Assembly (NCBI GenBank): GCA_964367935.1
Contig: CAYIYZ010000007.1
Span: 59,760 to 123,759, forward strand
From: Scatomorpha sp964367935
Lineage (GTDB): Bacteria; Bacillota; Clostridia; Oscillospirales; Oscillospiraceae
DNA length: 64,000 nucleotides
Direction of reading: 5' to 3'
A program made the translations under genes and the position numbers. Shown here piece by piece: positions 42,795-50,844 of the stretch. Under the pieces are notes generated by a model that saw nothing but the letters and a program-made list of their open reading frames with translations, did not search any database and was not told the DNA's origin. Each line of letters opens with the position of its first letter. The first letter of the stretch is position 1.

Positions 42795-43223
42795 TTAGTG
42801 GTGATCGTGATGGTCATCTTCGACCTCAGGGAAATCGGCAGGATCATAGGAAATGCCGCTCTTGTCATAGTAGTCTTTCACAGCGGCACGCACAGCACCC
42901 TCTGCCAAAACGGAGCAGTGCATTTTTACGGGAGGCAGACCGTCTAAAGCCTGTGCAACTGCCTTATTAGAAAGCTCTAAAGCCTCAGCTATGCTCTTGC
43001 CTTTTATCATCTCAGTCGCCATAGAGCTCGTCGCAACGGCACTACCGCAACCGTAGGTCTTGAACTTCACATCCACTATGATATCGTCCTCGACCTTAAT
43101 ATACATCTTCATAATGTCGCCGCACTTAGCGTTACCGACTTCACCTACACCATTCGCATCCTCTATGATACCCAAGTTGCGAGGATTTTCGAAATGGTCC
43201 ATTACCTTCTCACTGTATAACAT
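42795..43223 (-). CDS. iscU: Iron-sulfur cluster scaffold, IscU/NifU-N type
   Basis: Assembles [2Fe-2S] clusters from sulfur delivered by the cysteine desulfurase encoded just upstream. The three ligand cysteines are present: C34 (NAKCGD), C59 (YGCGSAV) and C103 (MHCSVLA), with the Asp two residues after C34. 142 residues from the ATG at 43223, which has AGGAGG; the longer frame to 43280 would overlap iscS. The C-terminus ends in an extra acidic/His-rich tail (DDHHDHH), possibly metal-binding. No terminator is seen before rpsF, so some readthrough is possible. Confidence 0.94.
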   Translation of the reverse strand: MLYSEKVMDHFENPRNLGIIEDANGVGEVGNAKCGDIMKMYIKVEDDIIVDVKFKTYGCGSAVATSSMATEMIKGKSIAEALELSNKAVAQALDGLPPVKMHCSVLAEGAVRAAVKDYYDKSGISYDPADFPEVEDDHHDHH

Positions 43224-43239
43224 ATTGTGCCTCCTGTTA

Positions 43240-44445
43240 TTATTTAAAGAAATACGGCTTCTTGCCGGATACCAAGTCATCCCATAGCGGTGACATTTCT
43301 CTCAGACGCTCTACAACTGCCTTGACGCTGACTATCATATGCTCAACTTCCTCTGCGGTATTGTATTCATCAACCGAGAGTCTTAAGGAGCCGTGTGCAA
43401 CCTCGTGTGGCAGTCCCAAGGACATGAGAACGTGGCTGGGGTCAAGTGAGCCCGAGGTGCAAGCGGAACCCGAGGATGCCGATATGCCCCTACGATTTAA
43501 CATGAGTAGCAGTGACTCACCCTCTATACCTTCGAAGCAGAAATTGACTGTGCCCGGTGCACGTTTTTGCCTGTCACCGTTTAGCCTTGCCTGCGGAATT
43601 TCTGAAAGACCCTCTATGAGCCTGTCACGCAGCTTAATACTGTGCTCCGTGTTCTTCTCCATGTTCTCGACACTCTCCGTAAGCGCCGCCGCCATGGCGA
43701 TGATGCCCGGCATATTCTCTGTGCCGGCCCTCAGACCACGCTCTTGTGCACCACCGTGTATAAGATTATATAGGGGTACACCGCTACGCACATAGAAAGC
43801 ACCCACGCCCTTAGGCGCATGGAACTTGTGCCCCGACAAAGACAGCATGTCTATATTCATAGCCTGCACGTCCACGGGCATGTGCCCGACCGATTGTACT
43901 GCATCACAATGGAAAAGTACGCCACGCTCACGACATAAAGCGCCTATCTCGCTTGTGGGCTGCACTGTGCCTATCTCATTATTTACCATCATGACAGATA
44001 CAATAGCGGTGTCTTCACGTAGCGCCGCCTTCACATCTTCTATGCGCACTAAGCCATCACTGTAGACTTCGAGTAAAGTAATCTCGAAACCTTGTTTTTT
44101 AAGCTCGTCCAATGTATGGAGTATAGCATGATGTTCGAATCTACTGGAAATAATGTGCTTCTTACCTTTTTTTGCACCGTAATGTGCGGCAGAGAAAAGA
44201 GCCTGATTATCGGCCTCTGAACCACCGGAAGTAAAAATTATCTCCCTTGGGTTTGCTGCGTTTATGTGTTTAGCTATAGTGGCACGTGCCTCAGCCAGTG
44301 CTTCTGCAGCGTCCTGACCGTGTGCGTGTAAGCTCGAGGGATTACCGTAGAACTCGCGCATATTTGCGACCATTGCCGCTATTGCCGTTTCGCTAACGGA
44401 GGTGGTAGCCGCATTATCTGCGTATACCTTCATATAATCTGCCAT
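43240..44445 (-). CDS. iscS: Cysteine desulfurase (IscS/NifS)
   Basis: PLP enzyme that takes sulfur from cysteine for cluster assembly. Seen: VYADNAATT, EANNQ-like GSEADNQALFS, the PLP lysine in LSLSGHKFHAPKGVG, RAGTENMPGI, and the mobile catalytic cysteine in SSGSACTSGSLDPSHVL. The SSGSACTSG loop is of NifS/IscS group I type. 401 residues; ATG at 44445 with GGTGAGG. It follows iscR after 40 bases and precedes iscU after 16. Confidence 0.94.
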   Translation of the reverse strand: MADYMKVYADNAATTSVSETAIAAMVANMREFYGNPSSLHAHGQDAAEALAEARATIAKHINAANPREIIFTSGGSEADNQALFSAAHYGAKKGKKHIISSRFEHHAILHTLDELKKQGFEITLLEVYSDGLVRIEDVKAALREDTAIVSVMMVNNEIGTVQPTSEIGALCRERGVLFHCDAVQSVGHMPVDVQAMNIDMLSLSGHKFHAPKGVGAFYVRSGVPLYNLIHGGAQERGLRAGTENMPGIIAMAAALTESVENMEKNTEHSIKLRDRLIEGLSEIPQARLNGDRQKRAPGTVNFCFEGIEGESLLLMLNRRGISASSGSACTSGSLDPSHVLMSLGLPHEVAHGSLRLSVDEYNTAEEVEHMIVSVKAVVERLREMSPLWDDLVSGKKPYFFK

Positions 44446-44485
44446 GCTAAGAAAACCTCACCTTCATTATTGTCTGTACTTTTTA

Positions 44486-44896
44486 TCACACACTGCGATT
44501 AAGCAGGTCACTGATAGTCACACTGTCGAGATAGCTGTTTATCATACTATCCAATTTATTCCACATAGGAAGTGTTAGGCAACAGTCGGCAGTTTGGCAA
44601 GTGTTCTCATCGCCCTCTAAACAAGAAACCGCTGCAAGCTTACCCTCCGTAAGCCTTACTATGTCGCCTACACTGATTTTGTCGCAGCTACGACTGAGTC
44701 TGTAGCCACCGTCAGCGCCACGTCGACTCGCGAGTACGCCGCCCTTGACTAACATAGAAACTATACTCTCCAAATATTTAAGAGAAATGCCCTCACGCTC
44801 GGAGATAGTCTTAATTGGTACATATTCGTCAGGACTCGCGTGAGCTAAGTCGACGACAACACGCATAGCGTAGCGTCCTTTTGTTGAGATAATCAT
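44486..44896 (-). CDS. iscR: Rrf2-family iron-sulfur regulator (IscR-like)
   Basis: Winged-helix regulator that senses cluster status. MIISTKGRYAMRVVVDLA and the HTH segment IPLKTISEREGIS-like (VPIKTISEREGISLKYLESIV) are typical. Three conserved cysteines within CLEGDENTCQTADCC fit [2Fe-2S] ligation. The ATG at 44896 gives the usual N-terminus; a GTG at 44905 is also possible. About 136 residues. It heads the iscR-iscS-iscU operon, and a 25-bp palindrome in its own promoter suggests autoregulation. Confidence 0.92.
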   Translation of the reverse strand: MIISTKGRYAMRVVVDLAHASPDEYVPIKTISEREGISLKYLESIVSMLVKGGVLASRRGADGGYRLSRSCDKISVGDIVRLTEGKLAAVSCLEGDENTCQTADCCLTLPMWNKLDSMINSYLDSVTISDLLNRSV

Positions 44897-44918
44897 GAGT
44901 GTCACCGCCTTTTCCGTT

Positions 44919-44943
44919 AATTCCTACAGGTTTACTGGGAATT
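44919..44943. promoter_or_regulatory. Candidate Rrf2-type operator
   Basis: AATTCC (44919-44924) and GGAATT (44938-44943) form an inverted repeat with 13 bases between, located at and just after the expected transcription start of iscR. The AATTCC...GGAATT form resembles operators of the Rrf2 proteins CymR and IscR. Confidence 0.65.
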
Positions 44944-44950
44944 CCTATTT

Positions 44951-44979
44951 ATTATAGTTATTATCTCATATTTTGTCAA
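44951..44979 (-). promoter_or_regulatory. Promoter of iscR-iscS-iscU
   Basis: On the minus strand: TTGACA (44979-44974), 17-base spacer, TATAAT (44956-44951). It is divergent from the sdaAB promoter, 26 bases away. Confidence 0.85.
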
Positions 44980-45005
44980 GTACATGAATAAAATATTTAG
45001 CTGCG

Positions 45006-45034
45006 TTGAAAAATGGAGGTAAGGGTGATATAAT
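45006..45034 (+). promoter_or_regulatory. Promoter of sdaAB-sdaAA
   Basis: TTGAAA (45006-45011), 17-base spacer, TATAAT (45029-45034), about 20 bases before the start codon. Confidence 0.75.
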
Positions 45035-45055
45035 TTTCATAAAGGGAGTGTTGAG

Positions 45056-45727
45056 ATGGGAGAGATGGGCATATTCGATGTGTTGGGGCCTAACATGATA
45101 GGGCCTTCGAGCTCGCATACGGCAGGCGCGGTGCGTATAGCAAAGTTAGCGTCTGATATAGTGCAGGGAGAGATAAGAAAAGTGGAGTTTAGGCTCTACG
45201 GCTCTTTCGCTCAGACATATAAGGGTCACGGAAGTGACAGGGCCTTGGTAGCCGGCATTTTAGGTTTTTCGACAGAGGATGTACGCATACGTGATTCATT
45301 TAGTATAGCGCGAGAACGTGGAGTAGCCTTCAAGTTCACACCTGATAAGGAAAGGCAGTGTCCGCATCCGAACACGGTTGATATAATTATAGAGGTAGAG
45401 GGCGGATACAAGAGCTATGTTACGGGCGTGTCCGTAGGCGGCGGAGCGGTTATCATTACGAATATAGATGACGTTGAGCTCAATTTTACGGGCGAGTACC
45501 ATACAATATTGGTTAAGCAGAAGGACACGCCGGGCGTCTTGGCGCATATAGCGAATGCATTGAGCGGACATGGCATCAATATAGCGTTCATGCGCCTGTA
45601 CAGAGAGAGTAAGGGCGAGATTGCTTACTCTGTAATAGAGGCGGATGAGAGTATTAGTCAAGAGGTAGTTGATGAGATAAGTCTGCATGGGAATATAATG
45701 AGTGCGACATTGATTCAGGCATTTTGA
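45056..45727 (+). CDS. sdaAB: L-serine dehydratase beta subunit, iron-sulfur dependent
   Basis: With the alpha subunit it converts L-serine to pyruvate and ammonia through an oxygen-sensitive 4Fe-4S cluster, not PLP. Seen: FDVLGPNMIGPSSSHTAGAVRIA, the SDH-beta signature, PHPNTVDI, and a C-terminal ACT domain (TILVKQKDTPGVLAHIANALSGHGINIAFMRLYR). 223 residues. ATG at 45056 after GGGAGTG. sdaAA follows. It lies divergently next to the iron-sulfur assembly operon, which is functionally apt. Confidence 0.95.
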   Translation: MGEMGIFDVLGPNMIGPSSSHTAGAVRIAKLASDIVQGEIRKVEFRLYGSFAQTYKGHGSDRALVAGILGFSTEDVRIRDSFSIARERGVAFKFTPDKERQCPHPNTVDIIIEVEGGYKSYVTGVSVGGGAVIITNIDDVELNFTGEYHTILVKQKDTPGVLAHIANALSGHGINIAFMRLYRESKGEIAYSVIEADESISQEVVDEISLHGNIMSATLIQAF

Positions 45728-45743
45728 TAGGGGAGGGATGGCA

Positions 45744-46595
45744 TTGAACTTTAAGACGGCGAGAGAACTACTTATCCTGTGTGAGAGCGGTGGACATACT
45801 ATAGGTGAAGTCATGCTGATTAGGGAAACGCAGTATTTAGAGCACAGTGACGAGGAATTTAGAAAAAGTATAGATAAGACATTAAGAATAATGCGTGAGG
45901 CGGTAGAGAGCGCATTGACGAAAGAACTTAAGACAATGGGTGGCTTGATAGGCGGCGAGGCACGTCTGATAGAGCGGCGAGCGCAAAGTGGTGACACTGT
46001 TTGTGGTAGAGTGATGGGTAAGGCTGTGAGTTATGCTATGGGTGTGTTAGAGACAAATGCATCTATGGGGCTTGTGGTAGCGGCGCCTACGGCAGGCTCA
46101 TCGGGGGTGTTGCCCGGTGTGTTGTTGGCATTGAGTGAGGAGAAAGGGTATACTGACGAGCAGTTACACATGGCACTTTGCAATGCTGCTGCTATTGGGT
46201 ACCTCATAACGCACAATGCAACGGTTTCGGGCGCTAAGGGTGGTTGTCAGGCGGAAGTGGGTGCGGCAAGTGCCATGGCGGCATCGGCAGCAACAGAACT
46301 CTCTGGCGGCAGTGCAAAACAATGCTTGGCAGCGGCAGCGACAGCTATAATTAACCTACTTGGACTTGTGTGTGACCCTGTGGGTGGACTTGTGGAAGTG
46401 CCCTGTCAATCGAGGAATGCGATAGGAGCATCGAATGCACTAATCTGTGCGGAAATTGCGCTGTCTAATGCTTGTACGGACATACCTTTCGATGAGGTAG
46501 TGGCGGCGATGTATTCGGTGGGTAAAGCTTTGCCGCATGAACTGAGAGAGACAGCCTTAGGCGGTGTGGCGGCCTGCCCCTCATGTAAATTATAA
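45744..46595 (+). CDS. sdaAA: L-serine dehydratase alpha subunit, iron-sulfur dependent
   Basis: Catalytic subunit carrying the 4Fe-4S cluster. Seen: MGKAVSYAMGVLETNASMGLVVAAPTAGSSGVLPG, CNAAAIGYLITHNATVSGAKGGCQAEVG, and GLVCDPVGGLVEVPCQSRNAIG, which hold the conserved cysteines. About 283 residues, full length. The TTG at 45744 lies six bases after GGGAGGG and is preferred; an ATG at 45738 is too close to that site to be well placed. It ends in a perfect terminator. Confidence 0.94.
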   Translation: MNFKTARELLILCESGGHTIGEVMLIRETQYLEHSDEEFRKSIDKTLRIMREAVESALTKELKTMGGLIGGEARLIERRAQSGDTVCGRVMGKAVSYAMGVLETNASMGLVVAAPTAGSSGVLPGVLLALSEEKGYTDEQLHMALCNAAAIGYLITHNATVSGAKGGCQAEVGAASAMAASAATELSGGSAKQCLAAAATAIINLLGLVCDPVGGLVEVPCQSRNAIGASNALICAEIALSNACTDIPFDEVVAAMYSVGKALPHELRETALGGVAACPSCKL

Positions 46596-46637
46596 ACCTA
46601 AAGTCCCCTGTTCATATGAACAGGGGACTTTAGGTTT
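46594..46637. terminator. Bidirectional terminator, sdaAA versus lipoprotein
   Basis: A fully palindromic 44 bases (22 bp per arm) with AAACC/GGTTT ends, between converging genes. Confidence 0.93.
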
Positions 46638-46652
46638 AAACGATGCTTGAAA

Positions 46653-48116
46653 CTAAAAGCCTGTGATATTAGCGATAATGACTTCATCGCCGGAGTCGTC
46701 GGGACGATCTTGAACAAAGCTGACGAGTAAACTGCCATCGGGCGTAACTGCGGCAGACGTGAGGCTTGCGTAGTTAGCGCCGAGTAGGTCCGATATAGTG
46801 GCGAACCCTAAATAGCTACCGCTATGATCCCAAAGGTAGAGTTTGTCATCTAAGTTTCCTAAACCTACAAAGCCGTTTGTCGTCTCGACAACGTCGCTCA
46901 AAACCATGGCTTCATCTATGCTTAAATCAAGCTTGTGCGTGCCGTCGTGCCCGTACACTTTAACAAGCTGATGCTCAGCTTCGTAGTAACCACCGAAAAG
47001 CATGATGTGGTTTTGAGATATATGGGCGTTCCATATCGTGAAGTCACCCACCTCTATGAGCGTTTCCTCGATGACGTTATCGCCGTCTAAGCTAAATTTC
47101 AGAACGTTTGAGCCTGAGAAGTATTCTATACCCCAAGTGCCGTCGGGGTGCATGTCTATGTGATCGACTATGCCCTCGTAAGTGAACATTTCACCCGTGG
47201 GGCTGAGGCGATTTAAAGCCCATGTGTAGTCTGCGACATAAAGGTTACCCATGGTATCCGAGGCCAAGGAGGTGACGGCGTTGCCGTTCGGACTTACCAT
47301 CTCGGATATGTAGCTCAGACCCGTGTCGCCCATGGTGTACTCATAAAGCGTAGAGTGAGCGGAAATCCACAAGGAGTCACCCGAAAGGGCTATGCGGTTA
47401 CTGAAATTATCGAAAGACTCCAAGGGCACATCAAGTTTTAGTTGCGTTGCGTTAATGGTGTAGTCACCGACGCTTACTGGTGCAGTTTCAGTGAAGTTAT
47501 AAGCTTCACCCTCCCAGAACCAAGGCGGATCGGAGAAACCTCCGTCCTCGACGTGAACTACAACGCCTGAGAGGAGCTCCTCGACGGGCACAGGGTCAAG
47601 TGTGCCCATAGCACTGACCTCGACAAAGAGGGAAAGACCCTTCGCCGCATCTCGGCCAATGTAGTTGATTGTGGGCATACCGTAATAGTCAAGACCCTCA
47701 ACAACACGTAGGCTCATGCCCGCTACGTCCGCAAAGGTGCCTGTGCCGTTAGTTACCATATCAAAGGCATCTACGCCCAAGGTGTTGAGCTGACTGCGGT
47801 AATGCTCGGCATTGCCGTATATTGCACTTATATAGACATGGTGCAAAGAACCATCGACGCCCATGTGCTCGAAAAGCAAAATGGCAGTCTCATGATCTAT
47901 GTAGGAAGTATCTTCGTTGTAGTACCAGTCCTCGGGGTAGGCTACGTCCATTAAGGAGGTTTCCACAATACCCTCCTCGGGCTCTACAGGTATTTCCGTC
48001 GGCGACGGCACTGCTGTCGGTGTAGGCTCGGCTGTGATCACGGGTGCTTCTTCGGCACAAGCTGTGAGAGTCATTAAAAGCGCAGTAATGAGTAAAATGG
48101 CAAATATTTTTTTCAT
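46653..48116 (-). CDS. Predicted lipoprotein with beta-propeller-like C-terminus, copy A
   Basis: I do not recognise the family. An N-terminal lipoprotein signal ends in LTAC, then a Pro/Thr/Glu linker, a globular region of about 170 residues (DVAYPEDWYYNEDTSY, GTFADVAGMSLRVVEGLDYYGMP) that resembles PsbP-like or similar 'membrane-insertion' domains, and a region with repeated blade-like segments (ALSGDSLWISAHSTLYEY, SLASDTMGNLYVADY, TPDGSLLVSFVQD) suggesting a six-bladed propeller. A PPWFWEG motif links the halves. It is about 45-50% similar by eye to the next gene. The second ATG (48116) is better spaced from GGGAGGG than the first (48119). No enzyme signature is seen; likely a surface binding or sensing protein. 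Confidence 0.7.
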   Translation of the reverse strand: MKKIFAILLITALLMTLTACAEEAPVITAEPTPTAVPSPTEIPVEPEEGIVETSLMDVAYPEDWYYNEDTSYIDHETAILLFEHMGVDGSLHHVYISAIYGNAEHYRSQLNTLGVDAFDMVTNGTGTFADVAGMSLRVVEGLDYYGMPTINYIGRDAAKGLSLFVEVSAMGTLDPVPVEELLSGVVVHVEDGGFSDPPWFWEGEAYNFTETAPVSVGDYTINATQLKLDVPLESFDNFSNRIALSGDSLWISAHSTLYEYTMGDTGLSYISEMVSPNGNAVTSLASDTMGNLYVADYTWALNRLSPTGEMFTYEGIVDHIDMHPDGTWGIEYFSGSNVLKFSLDGDNVIEETLIEVGDFTIWNAHISQNHIMLFGGYYEAEHQLVKVYGHDGTHKLDLSIDEAMVLSDVVETTNGFVGLGNLDDKLYLWDHSGSYLGFATISDLLGANYASLTSAAVTPDGSLLVSFVQDRPDDSGDEVIIANITGF

Positions 48117-48201
48117 CATTATCCCTCCCTTGATTTATTAGACGACGAAAATTCATAGATGTTCAAGGTACAGTCCCTGCATAGATGCAGATTGAAAACG
48201 T

Positions 48202-48224
48202 GGGCGGACACAGAGTGCCCGCCC
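48202..48224 (-). terminator. Possible weak terminator between the paralogous lipoproteins
   Basis: GGGCGG/CCGCCC stem downstream of copy B on the minus strand. There is only a short T-rich tail, so readthrough to copy A is likely. Confidence 0.4.
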
Positions 48225-48247
48225 TTTTAGCTTAATTTATAAAACTT

Positions 48248-49735
48248 TTAGAAGCCCGTAATACGTGATATTAGAACCTCGTCGCCGGACTCATCGTCAC
48301 GCTCCTGCGTGTAGCAGATGAGCAGACTGCCGTCGGGTGCATTTATGAGCGAGGAGGGCCAGCAGTAGTCGGGCCCCATGAGCATGGGGATATCAACTAC
48401 GCCAATGAAGTTTCCGCTTAGATCCCACATAACCAGCTCACGGAAGTTACCGTCAATGGCGATAAAGCCGTTGGCGGTCTCTACGATATCGGTAATAGAG
48501 CCGAAGCTACCGTCACTGCGTGTAAGCTTCATTACAACATTGCCCGAGAAGTCGTACACACGAACATTATAGGTGGAGTCTGCCGTCTCCGAACCGTAGA
48601 TGAGAATGTAGTTTTGCGTAATATCTATAGACCAGGGTGAGAATTCATCGGAGGAAGCTAAGAACATTTCCTTAGAGACGGTGTCACCGTTTATGGTAAC
48701 CTTCTCAATATCGGAGCTACCGAAGTAAGAGAGACCCCAAGTGCCGCTCGGGTGCATGGCAGTTGTATCATCGACGATATCGAACTGAGTGACCATGCCG
48801 TCGGGCGCTATACGGAACATGGGTGATATGAAGTCGGAGGCATAGATGTTGCCTGCCGTGTCCGAAGCGATTTCGCCGACTGTGTCGCCGGTGGGCGTGG
48901 TGTACTCGCCGATATAGCTGAGCGTATCGCCTGCCATGTTATATTGGTATAGCTTATCATCGGCGTTTAGCCAAAGTGTGTTACCCGAGAGTGCTATGTA
49001 TGCGTCGAAAATATTAAAGGTCTCAAAAGGCATATCCATCTTCAAATGGGTAGCGGTAAGCGTGTAACCACCGACGGAAAGGGGCGCAGTGCCGCTAAAG
49101 TCAATGGGCGTACCCTCCCAGAACCAAGGCGGATCGACGAGATCGCCGTCCTCTACCTTAATGACTATGGAGGAGAGCAGAGCGTCTATGAGCTCCGTTT
49201 CGAGTGTGCCCATGGTGGTGATGTCTATATCAAAGGTCAAGCTACGGCTCTCGTCACGTCCGAGGTATCTGAGATAGGGGTCGCCTGCCCAGTCGATGCC
49301 CTCGATAACCAACATTTGCATACCTGCGATGTCAACATAAGTACCGGTATTGTTTGTTACCAAGTCATATGCGTCTATACCGGCGGAGTTGAGGTAGCCG
49401 CGGTAGTAGCTCGGCGACTCGACATCAAGGCTGATATCCACCCATTGTACTGTAGTGTCATCTTCGATAATCTCGAAGTTTAGGCTGACACTGCCGTCAT
49501 ACTCATAAGTGTACTCCTCATCGTAGAACCAATCGTCGGAGTAGGTGATGTCGAGAACTGTGGTCTCGAGCAGAGTACCGTCAGCAGACGCAGGCTCGTC
49601 GCCGCCACCATCGGTGGGCTCAACCTCCTCCGTGGGTGCCGGCGCCTTTGTTTCCTCGGGCGCATCATCGTCACCGCAAGCGGCCAAACTGAATATGAGA
49701 GCTAATGCGAGTAGCAATACTAATAGTTTTTTCAT
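48248..49735 (-). CDS. Predicted lipoprotein with beta-propeller-like C-terminus, copy B
   Basis: Paralogue of the gene at 46653. Lipobox SLAAC, acidic/Pro linker, then a domain with DITYSDDWFYDEEYTYEYDG, GTYVDIAGMQMLVIEGIDWAGDP and the shared DPPWFWEG, followed by repeated strands (YIALSGNTLWLNADDKLYQY, EIASDTAGNIYASDF, NAPDGSLLICYTQERDDESGDEVLISRITGF). The C-terminal DESGDEVLISRITGF matches copy A's DDSGDEVIIANITGF. 495 residues. It has its own strong promoter. Function unknown; placed near the peptide transporter and wall-recycling genes, it could bind or sense wall material, but that is a guess. Confidence 0.7.
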   Translation of the reverse strand: MKKLLVLLLALALIFSLAACGDDDAPEETKAPAPTEEVEPTDGGGDEPASADGTLLETTVLDITYSDDWFYDEEYTYEYDGSVSLNFEIIEDDTTVQWVDISLDVESPSYYRGYLNSAGIDAYDLVTNNTGTYVDIAGMQMLVIEGIDWAGDPYLRYLGRDESRSLTFDIDITTMGTLETELIDALLSSIVIKVEDGDLVDPPWFWEGTPIDFSGTAPLSVGGYTLTATHLKMDMPFETFNIFDAYIALSGNTLWLNADDKLYQYNMAGDTLSYIGEYTTPTGDTVGEIASDTAGNIYASDFISPMFRIAPDGMVTQFDIVDDTTAMHPSGTWGLSYFGSSDIEKVTINGDTVSKEMFLASSDEFSPWSIDITQNYILIYGSETADSTYNVRVYDFSGNVVMKLTRSDGSFGSITDIVETANGFIAIDGNFRELVMWDLSGNFIGVVDIPMLMGPDYCWPSSLINAPDGSLLICYTQERDDESGDEVLISRITGF

Positions 49736-49778
49736 CTTCTTTCCCTCCTAATTTGTATTTATTAGATAATACCTTTTC

Positions 49779-49807
49779 ATTATATATCAACAACTCTTTC
49801 GCGTCAA
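49779..49807 (-). promoter_or_regulatory. Promoter of the paralogous lipoprotein genes
   Basis: On the minus strand: TTGACG (49807-49802), 17-base spacer, TATAAT (49784-49779). Confidence 0.75.
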
Positions 49808-49823
49808 TGCATAAAAGTACAAT

Positions 49824-49858
49824 AAAAGCGAGCCATTTAGTTCAAATGGCTCGCTTTT
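49824..49858 (-). terminator. Terminator of the peptide ABC transporter operon
   Basis: 15-bp stem (AAAAGCGAGCCATTT and its complement, five-base loop), nine bases beyond the last stop. Confidence 0.9.
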
Positions 49859-49866
49859 AAAAGCAG

Positions 49867-50844
49867 TTAACTGTATAAGTGGCAAGTGACCATATGTCCG
49901 GCCTCCACTTCCTTCTCAATAGGCACAATCTCCTTGCAACGCTGTGTAGCCTGCGGACAACGTGTATGGAAAGTGCAGCCTGAGGGTGGTGATGCGGGGT
50001 TAGGCACATCGCCCTCAAGTCTTATGACGGAGCTTTCAAGTAAGGGATCCGTCTTCGGGATAGCAGAGAGAAGAGCACGAGTATAGGGGTGCAGAGGGTT
50101 CGAGTACACAGTCTCTGTAACACCTTGCTCCACTATACGTCCCAAATACATAACGCCGACCTTGGTGCATATGTGACGCACAACGCTGAGGTCGTGTGAA
50201 ATGAAGAGGTAAGATAGCTTTCTGTCCTGCTGTAGTTTAATGAGCAAATTCAGTATTTGCGCTTGAATTGAAACATCAAGGGCAGATACAGGCTCGTCAG
50301 CTACTACAAAACGAGGGTTAGTGATAAGCGCACGTGCTATGCTGATACGCTGACGCTGTCCACCGGAGAACTGGTGCGGATAACGCTCCAAATGCTCGGG
50401 GTTAAGACCCACTGCCGCCGCCATCGCCTCCACGGTCTCGGCTATCGTGGAAAAGGACATATTTTCAAAGTGCGTGAACATGGGTTCTTCTAAAAGTTTA
50501 CGTACCGTCATCCTCGGGTTAAGAGAGGAGTAGGGATTTTGGAAAACGAGCTGCATGTCTCTACGCTTACGGCGCATTTCCTCTTGTGATATTGTGAGCA
50601 AATCCTCACCGTCGAAAAGCACGGAGCCGGATGTAGGCTGAACGAGCCTTAAAATGGAGCGACCCGTAGTGGATTTACCGCAACCCGATTCACCGACAAG
50701 TCCGAAAGTCTCGGAAGCACCGACAGTGAAAGATACGTCCTCCACAGCATGCACATGCCCTACGGTCTTTTGCATGAGGCCGCCTTTTATTGGAAAGTAT
50801 GTTTGGAGGTTCTTTACCTCCAAAAGAGGGGTAGTGTTACTCAT
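49867..50844 (-). CDS. Peptide/oligopeptide ABC transporter ATPase (OppF/DppF type)
   Basis: One of the two ATPases energising import. Walker A GESGCGKSTTGRS, signature FSGGQRQRISIARAL, Walker B VVADEPVSALD, H-loop ISHDLSVVRH, and the C-terminal oligopeptide domain with CTFHTRCPQATQRC. 325 residues. The ATG overlaps the preceding ATPase by four bases. The cargo may be a wall peptide or muropeptide (see murQ and the serine hydrolase), but the sequence alone does not show it. Confidence 0.93.
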   Translation of the reverse strand: MSNTTPLLEVKNLQTYFPIKGGLMQKTVGHVHAVEDVSFTVGASETFGLVGESGCGKSTTGRSILRLVQPTSGSVLFDGEDLLTISQEEMRRKRRDMQLVFQNPYSSLNPRMTVRKLLEEPMFTHFENMSFSTIAETVEAMAAAVGLNPEHLERYPHQFSGGQRQRISIARALITNPRFVVADEPVSALDVSIQAQILNLLIKLQQDRKLSYLFISHDLSVVRHICTKVGVMYLGRIVEQGVTETVYSNPLHPYTRALLSAIPKTDPLLESSVIRLEGDVPNPASPPSGCTFHTRCPQATQRCKEIVPIEKEVEAGHMVTCHLYS

